Assembly: GCA_950295325.1 (NCBI GenBank) | Contig: OX485807.1 | Coordinates: 7,072,501-7,132,500 of the forward strand | Reading direction: 5' to 3' | Source: Polytrichum commune | Taxonomy: Eukaryota > Streptophyta > Polytrichopsida > Polytrichales > Polytrichaceae | DNA: 60,000 nucleotides | In this document: positions 10,851 to 22,242 of the stretch, in pieces | Layout of the letters: every line of letters starts with the position of its first letter | How positions within the stretch are numbered: position 1 is the stretch's first letter | Position numbers and translations under genes: made by a program | The notes under the pieces: generated by a model | The model's input: the letters and a program-made list of their open reading frames with translations, nothing else | Database searches by the model: none | Told to the model about the DNA's origin: nothing

Positions 10851-12350
10851 ATAGCCTACCTAATTAGCTCATAGACAAGTAGTTAGTTACATTATGCTAG
10901 TTAGTGTTATGTGTGGCTTTCACAAGTAAATGTATTTGAGATTGACTATAGAGAATAGTGTTTTTTTTAACACTTGCATCCTCTCTTTAAAAATAAACCA
11001 CGTGCACAACTTTATGGAGAATGTGGAGCACTCTCGCGATGGCAAGACAAAGGAAGCAAAGACCAAAGTTAAATCCAAGACCACTTGAAGGGTGAACCTT
11101 GCACTATGGACTCATCCAAGTCCAAATCCAATACCGCGGAGGAATGTGAGCCCAAACCCACTACTCGGACTACGGACGCTTAAGGGTGGGGGGTTTGGTC
11201 TCACAGGCTAGAATACCGAATGCACCCAAAACCTTGGAGGGCATTAATGTTGGATTGAAATTCCAATTCGAAATGCTTAGAAGGTGGTGATGTTAAAATG
11301 AACTTGGGGCACATGAGGCACGCGGGGTCTCTTAAGGCGTATATGTGCGAATTTCACACCCAAATGAATGGTACATCTAGGATGGACGAGCTTTCTAAAA
11401 AAAAATGCATCGTTTTAGGTGGGTTTCAAAAGCGGGTGGTGAAAACCATGTTCAAGACCCCAAAGCTTCTTGAGGACGTAGTGCAAATCATAAAGATTTG
11501 AAGAGCATTGAAGCCGATGGTCCTAAGAAGAAGTTGGGCGGCACATCACCACAAAGTGGGTTTAGCCGAAAGAGGTCCCAAGGAAATGAGCGCAAGTAGT
11601 TTGGCCCATTATACCAAGGCAAATCATGCTAGCTCGTGCCGTGGACGAAATGTGAGAAGGTGGTTTGGTGGTACCAAGCTAGATCATATTTGTGCCACGG
11701 ACGGAGTGTTAAAAGTTGGCCTTGCGGACCAAGCCAAACTCATGGTGTTGCTGAGGACCAAATGTTAGACGATGGTTTTATGGCCAAGGCTAGTAGCCTT
11801 AAGCCAAGGCCAACTATTTTATATCTTGAGGCTCAAATGAATGGGACAAACGTCTAATGGGTTGACAAAGAGGCAAGCCATGCCTTCTTGAGCCCAAAAC
11901 TCATAAGGGAGTTGGGGCTTGCCGATTGGTAGAGCGGGCAAGCCCACCAAGGTGCGGTTTGGAAAGGGCAAACCGCATGAGACAAAGGAGGCCGCGATGT
12001 ATGTAACCTTTCAATGTGGGACATTGGATTTTTGTCAAAATTTCACACCAAGTGAAATAGATGAAATGCATGTCATTGTGAAGGCCGCCTTCTTTGAAAC
12101 TCACATGATAGATGTGAGGTGCAAGCCGGTGTGCTTGCGGTGCATTATGATGTGTCATAATGGCAAAGAATTGAAGTTCAAATTAACAATGACTCCTATG
12201 GTAGGAGGACCTAAGTTGAATTTGGTCTTAATGGACCGAATTAAAAAAAAAGGAAACATAATGGTCGTGGTTCAATTGGAGCAACTCCAAGGAACGTATG
12301 GGGAGGCTAGGAAAGATGGGCCTCCCCCAAACAACATTGGTGTGATGTTG

Positions 12351-14736
12351 GTGAAATACAAGGATGTATTCACCAATGTGTTGCCCAAAAAAAAAAATTA
12401 CCGCCAAGAAATGAAAAATAACTTTGCTCAACGAGAGATTGAGCTCTTGAGGTATGTGGTGATAAATGAAGTTGGTGGACGAACATGAAGAATGTCAAGG
12501 CAATCCAAAAGGAGAATTGGCCCTTCATTCAAAAATGGCTTAGGTCATTTGTTGGCCTAGCCAATTAGTACCACAACTTCATTCGAGAGTTTTCTAAGGT
12601 TGTTAGGACCTTATTCAACTTATTGAGGAAAATGGCTATCCCAAGAGTGGGATGAGCCTTGTCACCAAGCCTTTGGGGGGCTCAAAAACAAGTTCTCTTC
12701 GCCGCCCGTGCTTAAGTTCGCGGACTTTGACAAACCTTTTGAGGTGCATACGGGGGCGAGTGACTTTAGCATTGGCGGATGTTGAGGCAAAATGGATGGC
12801 CATTGCATATAAGAGCATGAATCTCGATGGTTGTCCGACCTTGTCCAACTTATGCAAGAAATGGCTATCCCAAAAGTGGGATGAGCTTTGCCACCAAGTC
12901 TTTAAGGAGCTTAAGACCAAGTTTTCTTCGCCGCCCGTGCTCAAGTTTGCGAAATTTGACAAACCTTTTGAGGTGCATACGGGGGCGAGTAACTTTACCA
13001 TTGGCGGATGTTGATCCAAGATGGATGCCCATTGCATATGGGAGCATTAAGCTTAAAGGTTGTCAAACCTTGTGCGACTTGTGAAAGAAATGGCTATCCC
13101 AAGAGTGGGATGAGCCTTGCCACCAAGTCTTTGAGAAGCTTAAGAGCAAGTTCTCTTCGCCGCCCGTGCTCAAGTTCGCGGAGTTTGACAAACCTTTTGA
13201 GGTGCATACGGGGGCGAGTGACTTTGCCATTGGCGGATGTTGAGGCAAGATGGATGGCCATGGCATATGAGAGCATGAAGCTCGATGGTTGTCCCACCTT
13301 GTGCGACTTGTGGAAGAAATGGCTATCCCAAGAGTGGGATGATGTTTGTCATGAGTCTTTGGGGAGCTTAACACCAAGTTCTCTTCGCCGCCCGTGCTCA
13401 AGTTCGCAGAGCTTGACAAACCTTTCGAGGTGCATACGGGGGTGAGTGCCTTTGCCAATGGTGGATTATGTGTAAGATGGATGGCCATAGCATATGGGAG
13501 CATAAAGCTCGATGGTTGTCAAAGAAGACAACCAACTCATGACAAAGAACTTCTTTGCCGTAGTGCATTGCTTGAAGATGTGGCGACATTATATGGGGTT
13601 GCACAAAGCAAAGGTCTACATGGACAATGTGTCCTAAAAGTATTTTGACATACAAGCGTAAGTGAACGCCAAATCATTGCGGAGGCATGATAGTTTGGCG
13701 CTTATATAGGTGGATTTGATCCACAAACCGGACCGTGGAAATGTGGTGCCGGATGCGCGAAGTAGACCGGAAGAGTTCCAAGCAATGAGAACCATCCAAA
13801 CCTTGTGGCTAATGTGTGCCGGCAAAGGAAACTTGTGATGCAAGATACGGGAGGGGTAAATTAACTACCCCAAAGCACAAAAGCTTTTAGGTGAGCTTCG
13901 CAAGAGCAAGGTGCTCAAAGAGGTTAAGTTGGTGGACGGATTGTTCAAGTGCAAGCAAAGTCGGGTATATGTGCCACAAGGCAAGTTGAGGCTATCGGTT
14001 TTGAAGGAGGAATTTGATAGTCCTATTACCGGCCATAGAGGAGAAAGAAAAAGCCGCCATAGAATGGTGTCAAAGAGGTACCATTGGCGGTGCATAAAGG
14101 AAGATATAGCCCACTTTGTGAAGGCTTGAATCAAAGTGCCAAGTGAACCGAGCCTCTTACCAAAAGCAAGGCGGCTTCTTCCAACCGTTGCCTATCCCGT
14201 TGGCGCCATGGCATGGTATGTGCATGGACTTGATCACAAGTTTGCCGGAGTCACACGGGTATGATGCCATCTTGTTGATGGTAGAGCGGTTTGCCAAGTG
14301 GGCACACATGGTGCCGATTGTGGGAACCGCCACCGCGTTGGAGACCGCATAGCCTTTTCTCAAAGGATGGTTGAGGCACCACGGGTTGCCGAGAGTGATT
14401 GTGTGGGATCAAGATCCAAAGTTCACAAGTGCATTTTCAATGCATTTTTCTAAGGAGGTCGGAATGAAACTAAGGTTTAGCACGGCCTTATATTCCCAAA
14501 TGGATGGGAAAGCGGAGCGTGTGAATGGAGTCTTGAAGCAATACTTGAGGAACTTGGTGGGGGCGGACCAAGGAGATTGAGCGGACTATGTGGGTCGAGC
14601 GGAGTGTAATTGCAATGTAGCCACGCACTTGGCTACCAAGGGGTGGTCTTTGGTGGTGGCTTATGGAGTGGATGCGCTCCAACCTATTAACCTAGCTCTC
14701 GAGGAGGCACATTCAACACTAGAGTTCAACCAACAT
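12351..14736 (+). pseudogene. C2 pol remnant, cut inside integrase by the inner LTR
   Basis: The RT core is missing: the pre-RT motif (VFTNVLPK, about 12370) passes within some 60 bases to the RT end (EIELLRYVV, about 12440) and thumb (12530-12600). RNase H repeats follow (12632-13547), then the RNase H end (13530-13860), integrase zinc region (13911-14129) and core (14143-14736) with MDLITSLPES, VIVWDQDPKF and KAERVNG, so all three DDE residues are present. It carries the family TAG at 14350-14352 and a private TGG to TGA change at 14578-14580. The sequence stops at TTCAACCAACAT where the 14737 LTR begins; other copies continue. Confidence 0.85.
12632..13547 (+). repeat. RNase H tandem array, four units of exactly 229 bp
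   Basis: The marker atggctatccc recurs at 12632, 12861, 13090 and 13319, always 229 apart. Every unit has VHTGAS where active RNase H has VHTDAS. This is the cleanest array in the window. Confidence 0.92.
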
Positions 14737-15710
14737 TGTCGCGCACCTCTCCATGAGGAGTGCCCGAAACACCATGGGCACAAGGGGGACCCCGGAGTGA
14801 CACCCGGGACTTGTGGCGCCGTTGGTGAGAGGGCCCAAGTGATCCTAGTGTGGGTGAGGGCCCCGGGCGTTGGGAACGCCTCCCACCCACGAAGATTAGG
14901 AGGCACAAGGGTAAGGCCATGAGTTATGCGTAGCTCATGGCGTGGTGATTCTAGAAAGCTCAAGAACACCTCAATCGGAGGTGTGAGCTAGGAGTTATGG
15001 CCATTTGAGTGGGGCGCTGTCCCGGGACAGCGCCCTGGTACAGCAGTGCCCGGGAGTGATTCCCGGGACTGCCAAGCTTCAAACAGGCATAACTTCCTCA
15101 AGACTTGCTCAAATGGAGCAAGTGAGGAGTCCATTGGCATCTACGTGAAGCGTAGATGAAGATGGAGTGGTTGGTTGTTATGATCAGACATCATACAAGG
15201 AAGTTATGATGGTCTGAAGCTGCTGGGGGGGTTCTAGGCCCAGCAGCTAAAGGAAAATGTCCACTTGGCCCCAACTCTTGGTAGAGAGACAAGAGGTTGG
15301 TTGACGGTGGGGTAGGGGCCCCGCGTGAAGTCCTAGAGGCTTATATGGGTGAGGTGGTGTGGCCTCACCCACCCGAGGCCGAACGGCAAGGCCTCCATGG
15401 GCTTTGGCCTATTGTGAGGCCATAGTTGCCTAGTATGGTTCGGGTTGTTGTAGTGTTGCTCCGGCAATGCGATGATCAACATAGGATTGGACTTCCATGA
15501 ATGGAAGTCCACATTGGGGAAATGGGTTACCGATTAAGGGGTGAGTCCCGAAAGCAAAGTAGGAGGGTTGGTTCCCTCCTATGAACTATTGGTCCGGGGT
15601 AAGAGGAGCTATCCATTAGCATGGCGGAATGCGAAGGGTTAGCGACTCGTAACCTTTGCTAGAATTGAAAATTGGCAAGATTATTAAGGGACCTAGCAAG
15701 GGTTGCGACA
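14737..15710 (+). repeat. Middle LTR of the composite (C3 5' LTR, 974 bp)
   Basis: Starts TGTCGCGCACC and ends GGTTGCGACA. It lacks the variants common to the two outer LTRs, so it derives from a different source copy. Confidence 0.95.
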
Positions 15711-15712
15711 TT

Positions 15713-15728
15713 TGGTATCAGAGCAGGG
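15713..15728 (+). other. C3 primer-binding site
   Basis: TGGTATCAGAGCAGGG, two bases after the LTR. Confidence 0.93.
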
Positions 15729-15761
15729 TTCCAAGTTTTGAGCTCGCACTTTGAGGGAAAC

Positions 15762-17250
15762 ATGGCTATCAAAAATGCGGGTTATGATGGTGAGCCCGGG
15801 GTTTCCAAAAGGTTGTGAGGCTCAAATTGGAACAAGGATCATGTGCAAGTGGAATTTGACCATACCATTGGTTCAAATGACAATGGTGGGCATGAGGGTG
15901 GATTTGGTAAGGAAAATGGAGGAGTGCTTTGAAAAGGGCTCCCGCAAACCTCAAAAAACATTTGGGGCCTAGAATACCGAAAGCACCCAAAACCTTGGAG
16001 GGCATTAATGTTGGATTGAAATTCCAATTCGAAATGCTTCGAAGGTATTGATGTTGGAATGAATTTGGTGCTAATGAGGCACCCGGGGCCTCTTAAGGCC
16101 TATGTGCGCTATTCAAACGCACAAATGAAGGATACACCTAAAACGGACGAGCTTTCTAAGAAATGCATCCTTTTAGGTGGGGTTTTAAAAGCGGGTGGTG
16201 GATGCCTTGTTTAAGTCCCCAAGGCTTCTTGAGGACACGGTGGGGACCATCAAGTTTGCAAGAGCATTGAAGACAATGGTCCCAAAGAGAAGTTCGACGG
16301 CGCATCACCACAAGTGGCTTTAGCCAAAGTAGGTCCCAAAGAAATGAGTGCAAATTGTTTGGTCCATTTTACTTAAGCAAAACATGTTGGTGCCGCGGAC
16401 GGAATGTTGAAAGGTGGCTTTATGCTTCCAAAGCAAATCATACTTGTGCCACGGACGGAATGTTGGGAGGTGGGTTTGTCCTACCAAGGCAATTCATGTT
16501 CGTGCCGCGGACGGAGTGTGGGAAGGTGGCTTTGTACTACCAAGGCAAAACATGTTTGTTTTGCGGACAAATTATTAGAAATTGGTTTTGTGGCACCAAA
16601 CCAATTTGTCCCGCGGACGAAATGTTTAAAGTTGGCTTTGCGGACCAAGCCAAGCCAAGTTGCCGAGGACCAAATGTTGGACGATGGCTTTGTGGCCAAG
16701 GCTAGTAGCCTTAAGCCAAGGCCAACTATTTTGTACCTTGAGGCTCAAATAAATGGGAGGCTTGTCTCATGGGTTGACAAAGAGTTACGGCATTCTTTCA
16801 TGACCCCAAAGCTCACAAGGGAGTTGGGGTTTGCCGATTGGTAGAGTGGTGAAGCCCACCAAGGTGCGGTTTGGAAAGGGCGAACCGCATGAGACAAAGG
16901 AGGCCGCGATGCATGTAACCTTTCAATGTGGGACATTGGAATTTTGTCAAAATTTCACACCATGTGAAATAGATGAAATGCATGTCATTGTGAAGGCCGC
17001 CTTCTTTGAAACTCACATGATAGATGTGAGGCGCAAGCCGGTGTGCTTGCCGTGCATTATGATGTGTCATAATGGCAAAGAATTGAGGTTCAAATTGACA
17101 AGGACTCCTATGGTAGGAGGACCCAAGTTGAATTTGGTCTTAATGAACCAAATGAAATATGGTAAACATAATGGTCGTGGTTCAATTGAAGCAACTCCAA
17201 GGAACTCATGGGGAGGCTAGGAAAGATGGGCCTCCCCCAAACCATACTTG
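15762..17250 (+). pseudogene. C3 gag and protease remnant
   Basis: Begins at ATG 15762 (MAIKNAGYDGEP), staying open about 17 codons before a stop, longer than in C1 or C2. The gag-like core spans about 16050-16290, with ALFKSPRLLEDTVG at its end. A repeat region of about 56 bp units follows (16390-16690). Protease begins at VDKELRHSFMTPKL (Asp at 16776-16778), D-K-E again. Several frame changes; no continuous protein. Confidence 0.75.
16390..16690 (+). repeat. Gag-region tandem repeat, about 56-bp units
   Basis: The motif CGGAC(G/A)(G/A)A recurs at 16396, 16452, 16508, 16564 and 16614, with a decayed AGGACCAAATG at 16666; spacings are 56, 56, 56, 50 and 52. Units encode variants of RGRNVERWLY or RTECGKVALY depending on frame. 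C6, C9 and C13 share the array; C1, C2 and C12 have far fewer units. Confidence 0.85.
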
Positions 17251-20015
17251 TGGGATGTTGGTGAGATACAAGGATGCATTCACCAATGTGTTGCTCAAAA
17301 TGTTACCACCAAGAAGTGAATTGCAACTTTGTTCAAGAAGAAATTGAGTTCTTGAGGCATGTGGTGACAAAGGAAGTTGGTGGACAAACATGAAGAATTT
17401 CAAGGCAATCCAAGAGGAGAATTGGTCCTTGACTCAAAAAAAGAAGCTTAGGTCATTGGTTGGCCTAGCCAACTACTACCACCACTTCATTCTAGATTTG
17501 TTTTAAGGTTGCTAGGGCCTTACTCGACTTATGGAGGAAATGGCTATTCCAAGAGTGGGACGAGCCTTGTCACCAAGCCCTTGGGAAGCTCAAGAGCAAG
17601 TTCCCTTCACAAGATGTGATTAAGTTTCCGGGTTTTCATAAGCATTTTGAGGTGCACATGGAGACGAAGGACTTTATCATTGGCGGATGTTGATCCAAGA
17701 TGGATGACCATTGCTTATGAGAGCATTAAGCTCCATGGTTGTCGAACCTTGTCCGGCTTGTGCAAGAAATGGCTATCCCAAGAGTGGGATGAGCCGTGCC
17801 ACCAAGCCATTGAGGAGCTTAAGACGAAGTTCTCTTCGCCGCCCGTGCTCAAGTTCGCGGAGTTTGACATACCTTTTGAGGTGCATACGGGGGCGAGAGA
17901 CTTTATTTGGCGGATGTGGATGTAAAAAAAAAAAGATGGCCATTGCATATGGGAGCATGAAGCTCGATGGTTGTAAGACCTTGTCCGACTTGTGAAAGAA
18001 ATGGCTATCCCAAGAGTGGGACTAGCCTTGTCACCAAGTCTTTGGGGAGCTTAAGAGCAAGTTCTCTTCACCGCCCGTGCTCAAGTTCATGGAGTTTGAC
18101 AAACCTTTTGAGGTGCATACGGGGGCGAGTAACTTTGCCAATGATGGATTGTTAATGTAAGATGGATGGCCTTTGCATATGGGGGCTTGAGGCTCGATGG
18201 TTGTCAAAGAAGACAACCAACTCATGACAAAGAACTTCTTTGTCGTAGTGCATTGCTTGAAGATGTGGCCACATTATTTGGGGTCGCACAAAGCAAAGGT
18301 CTACATGGACAATGTGTCCTAAAAGTATTTTAACGTATACAAGCACAAGTGAGCGCCAAGTCATTGCGGTGGCATGATAGTTTGGCGCTTATGAAGGTGG
18401 ATTTGATCCACAAACCGGACCATGGAAATGTGGTGCCGGATGCGCTAAGTAGACCGGATGAGTTCCAAGCAATGAGAACCATCCAAACCTTGTGACTAAT
18501 GTGTGCCGGCGAAGGAAACTTGTGATGCAAGATACGGGAGGGGTAAATTAACTACCCCGAGGCACAAAAGCTTTTAGGTGAGCTTCGCAAGAGCAAGGTG
18601 CTCAAAGAGGTTAAGTTGGTGGACGGATTGTTCAAGTGTAAGCAAAGTCGGGTGTATGTGCCTCAAGGCAAGTTGAGGCTATCGGTTTTGAAGGAAAAAT
18701 GTGATAGTCCTATTGCCGGCCATAGAGGAGAAAGAAAAAACCGCCATAGAATGGTGTCATGGAGGTACCATTGGCGGTGCATAAAGGAAGATATAACCCA
18801 CTTTGTGAAGGCGTGAATAAAGTGCCAAGTGAACCGAGCCTCTTACCAAAAGCAAGGCGGTTTCTTGCAACCGTTGCCTATCCCGTCGGCGCCATGGCAT
18901 AGTATGTGCATGGACTTGATCACAAGTTTGCCGGAGTCACATGGGTATGATGCCATCTTGTTGATGGTAGAGCGGTTTGCCAAGTTGGCACACATGGTGC
19001 CAATTGTGGGAACCGCCACCGCGTTGGAGACCGCATAGCCTTTTCTCAAAGGATGGTTGAGGCACCACGGGTTGCCAAGAGTGATTGTGTGGGATCAAGA
19101 TCCAAAGTTCACAAGTGCATTTTCAATGCATTTCTCTAAGGAGGTCGGAATGAAACTAAGGTTTAGCACGGCCTTGCATTCCCAAATGAATGGGAAAGCG
19201 GAGCATGTGAATGGAGTCTTGAAGCAATACTTGAGGAACTTGGTGGGGGCGGACCAAGGAGATTGGGCGGACTATGTGGGTTGAGCGGAGTGTAATTGCA
19301 ATGTAGCCACGCACTTGGCTACCAAGGGGTGGTCTTTCGTGGTGGCTTATGGAGTGGATGCGCTCCAACCTATTAACCTAGCTCTCGAGGGGGCACATTC
19401 AACACTAGAGTTCAACCAAGATGGTGAGGACTTGGCCAAGGATGGTAAACAAGTCTTGGAGATGACCAAGTTGTTGGTGGAGAAAGCCCGAAGGCGCTAC
19501 AGAGTGCAAATCAATGCCGGAAGACGCGAAGTGGAGAATGAGGTGGGCCAATAAGGTGTTGTTGAATGTGGACAACTTCACCTTGCCCAAAGGCCTTACT
19601 TCAAAAGTTCATGTCCAAAATTGGAGCTTCGTTTTCCATTGTGGAACAAGTGTTCAAGGACATGTATAAGTTGGAATTACCGCCGGAGATCAAAGTGCAT
19701 CCGACATTTCATGTCTCATTACGAAAGTCATTTTAGGACGACACCTTGTGGCCCAATCACAAGCAAGTGATTAGGCCACCTCCCGACCTTGTGGAGGTCA
19801 TTTGGAACATGAGGTAGGAGGGCACCCTCAAGTGTAGGAAGCCCAAGTGAAAATGAAAAAAATGTACAAAAGAGTACTTGGTGAAATGGTGAGGATACCA
19901 TGAAAAAGAAACCGCTTGGGTGGCGGCAAGAGACATGGTGAACACCAATGAATAGGTGAAGCACTTTGAAGAAACTAAGGCTAAGGATTCCAATAAAATG
20001 AAGCGTAGGCATTGA
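17251..20015 (+). pseudogene. C3 pol remnant with chromodomain
   Basis: The pre-RT motif KMLPPRSE (about 17305) is followed almost directly by the RT end and thumb (17340-17520), so the RT core is absent. Three RNase H repeats follow (17540-18230), and the RNase H end lies at 18230-18540. Integrase zinc region 18598-18816; core 18829-19550 with MDLITSLPES, VIVWDQDPKF and KAEHVNG. It carries the family TAG at 19036-19038 and a private stop at 19282-19284 (CGA to TGA). A GPY/F-like segment lies at about 19610-19740. The chromodomain is 19872-20015 (YLVKW, stop, GYHEKETAWVAARDM), with two in-frame stops. Confidence 0.85.
17540..18230 (+). repeat. RNase H tandem array, three units
   Basis: Markers at 17540, 17769 and 18001 (spacings 229 and 232). 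The first unit is divergent (VHMETKD where others have VHTGASD). Confidence 0.88.
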
Positions 20016-20829
20016 TGAGGACATCAATCTCCTTTAGTGGGGGAGAGACGCTAGTAGCACACTTACCTTCGAGGTTAATTATGCCACAACATGAACTTGT
20101 TCTTTGGCTTGAGGGAATAAAGTCCAAACTTTAGTGGTGCAAAGAGAAAAGTATGAGATGAGGTCCTAGTCTTGTACTTGTGCTTGGTTAATGGAAGAGG
20201 GGGAATAGATATGCCAAACTAGGTTGGGTAAGCTGAGTAATTGGGGGCCATGGCTTGGAGGGGCCTTGGATAAAACCAAGAAACTTCTTAGTTGTGGGCT
20301 TGTCCGGGCGGGGGCAAGGTGATGGCGCGTGCTCATAAAAGTGCTACCCGCGAGCGAACGAGAGTTGGCGCATGGGAGTCATGAACCCATGTCTCGAAAG
20401 AGCAAAGTGGGAACCGAGTCGGGCGGGACTTGGCATCACCCCCGTGCGATCGAGGCGTGGCTTAACAATGGAAAGCCATCTCGGAGTTGCAACCGAGACA
20501 ACTTAGTGGAAGCGTTGAGGTCTCGCCTAGATGTGTCACGTTAGGCTAGTGGAGCCTAACGGGGGAGGCCCCAAAGGAGGGGCAACCCATGTGAGTCCCG
20601 AAGTAGGTGGGTCTAGTATAGGTTAGGTCTTTGGATGAGAGATCCAAAGTCGCTAACGGACCACCTAGGAAGGACACCTTTGGGACTATGCCAAATTTGA
20701 AGATGCATTGTGGGGGTCGCGCCCTAAGGTAAACACAATGCCGCACCATAGAGGATGGCAACTTGAGAATTGGTGTGCCGACTACGAGTATAGTCGATGA
20801 GGGCATCGACTCCGTTTGGTGGGGGTGAG
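20016..20829 (+). other. C3 3' untranslated region and polypurine tract
   Basis: Non-coding, conserved across the family. Holds a purine-rich TAGTGGGGGAGAG just after pol (about 20033-20046), a hairpin GTTAGGCT-AGCCTAAC (20540-20560), a second hairpin GTCGATG-CATCGAC (20793-20810), and the LTR-adjacent tract GGTGGGGGTGAG (20818-20829). Confidence 0.7.
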
Positions 20830-21807
20830 TGTCGTGCACCTCTCCATGAGGAGTGTCCGAAACACCATGGGCACAAGGGGGACCCCGGAGTGACACCCGG
20901 GATTTGTGGCGCCGTTGGTGAGAGGGCCCAAGTGATCCTAGTGTGGGTGAGGGCCCCGGGCGTTGGGAACGCCTCCCACCCACGAAGATTAGGAGGCACA
21001 AGGGTAAGGCCATGAGTTATGCGTAGCTCATGGCGTGGTGATTCTAGAAAGCTCAAGAACACCTCAATCGGAGGTGTGAGCTAGGAGTTATGGCCATTTG
21101 AGTGGGGCGCTGTCCCGGGACAGCGCCCTGGTACAGCAGTGCCCGGGAGTGATTCCCGGGACTGCCAAGCTTCAAACAGGCATAACTTCCTCAAGACTTG
21201 CTCAAATGGAGCAAGTGAGGAGTCCATTGGCATCTACGTGAAGCGTAGATGAAGATGGAGTGGTTGGTTGTTATGATCAGACATCATACAAGGAAGTTAT
21301 GATGGTCTGAAGCTGCTGGGGGGGTTCTAGGCCCAGCAGCTAAAGGAAAATGTCCACTTGGCCCCAACTCTTGGTAGAGAGACAAGAGGTTGGTTGACGG
21401 TGGGGTAGGGGCCCCGCGTGAAGTCCTAGAGGCTTATATGGGTGAGGTGGTGTGGCCTCACCCACCCGAGGCCGAACGGCACGGCCTCCATGGGCATTGG
21501 CCCATTGTGAGGCCATAGTTGCCTAGTATGGTTCGGGTTGTTGTAGTGTTGCTCCGGCAACGCGATGATCAACATAGGATTGGACTTCCATGGATGGAAG
21601 TCCACATTGGGGAAATGGGTTACCGATTAAGGGGTGCGTGAGTCCCGAAAGCAAAGTAGGAGGGTTGGTTCCCTCCTATGAACTATTGGTCCGGGGTAAG
21701 AGGAGCTATCCATTAGCATGGCGGAATGCGAAGGGTTAGCGACTCGTAACCTTTGCTAGAATTGAAAATTGGCAAGATTATTAAGGGACCTAGCAAGGGT
21801 TGCGACA
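20830..21807 (+). repeat. Composite 3' LTR (978 bp)
   Basis: Pairs with 8156-9133 by shared variants and by the TAGGC target duplication at 21808-21812. Confidence 0.95.
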
Positions 21808-21812
21808 TAGGC

Positions 21813-22242
21813 AGGTAGGACTTAGGAGTTTTTGAAGACGAGTAATAAAATTTTCCCTTGGAAGTGTCAGCGGAAAACCCGGATCTAGATCCGGGAAATC
21901 CGGGAGGCCGCGTGTGGTTAGGGTTTTCCTTGAGCGGCGGCCGCTTGGGCCGCCGCCCTCAGTTTAGGGATTTTTGAGCCTCTACTTAAGGCTGAATAAG
22001 GAACTTGAAAAGGGTTCCTTCTCCATTGTTGTATTGCGATTACTCCTATTCTGAATAAATGCCTTTGCTTCTCACTCCTTGACTTCTCTTGATTGATGTT
22101 TGTGTGAATGATCCCGAGATTGTTAGCGGAGGAGAGAGAGAGAGAATATGAGGGATAGGAGTTCCGGATAGGACATGGGAGAGGGGACCCGGATTGGATC
22201 CGGTTATTGCCTTGTAGATCCTCTCTGGGTGTAGTGGGAGGG
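21813..22242. other. H-element non-coding segment between antisense ORF and pol
   Basis: Continues the 3' flank of the antisense ORF once the composite and one TAGGC copy are removed. Read on the plus strand it has ATAAAATTTT near 21846 and AATAAATGCC near 22053, possible polyadenylation signals for a plus-strand transcript. A GC-rich inverted repeat (GGCGGC...GCCGCC) lies at about 21934-21958. No coding sequence recognised. Confidence 0.55.

Larger units (their letters stand above)
9393..11205. mobile_element. Insertion Y: probable solo LTR of an unrelated family (1,813 bp)
   Basis: Begins TGTGAGCCC, ends GGTCTCACA and is flanked by a 5-bp duplication GGCTA (9388-9392, 11206-11210), the signature of LTR-integrase insertion. 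Uninterrupted copies read straight across this point. No primer-binding site, coding domain or internal LTR pair was found, so a solo LTR is likeliest. It contains a TATA-like TATATAA at 10094-10100 and a tandem repeat at 10611-10850. Orientation is probably plus, judged only from that TATA box. Confidence 0.82.
9185..12350 (+). pseudogene. C2 gag and protease remnant, split by insertion Y
   Basis: The ATG at 9185 is followed by an early TAA (MAII, stop). Insertion Y (9393-11205) interrupts gag; the sequence resumes at 11211. The gag-like core lies at 11298-11501 (GSLKAYMCEFHTQMN). The protease region starts near 11858 with VDKEASHAFLSPKL (Asp at 11864-11866), again D-K-E in place of D-S/T-G, and runs to about 12230. 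The region is nearly identical to that of C1, and like C1 it has only a few gag repeats. Confidence 0.75.
8156..21807 (+). mobile_element. C2/C3: composite C-family element with three LTRs and two internal regions
   Basis: LTRs at 8156-9133, 14737-15710 and 20830-21807, all plus strand, with a primer-binding site after the first and second. The whole unit is bounded by one 5-bp target duplication, TAGGC (8151-8155 and 21808-21812). The outer LTRs are both 978 bp and share variants the middle one lacks: TGTCGTGCACC start, GTGTCCGAAAC, CCCGGGATTTG, GGGGTGCGTGAG. The first internal region stops inside integrase at 14736. The simplest reading is an outer element that received a second copy at 14736, followed by a deletion joining the inner internal region to the outer 3' end. 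Confidence 0.88.

Noticed and set aside
16390-16690. CRISPR-like array
   Set aside because: Units are contiguous, vary in length, have no unique spacers and lie in a plant retrotransposon.
8156-21807. Assembly collapse or duplication as the cause of the three-LTR unit
   Set aside because: Matched TAGGC ends, distinct internal subtypes and pairing of the outer LTRs fit a biological event, though long reads would settle it.
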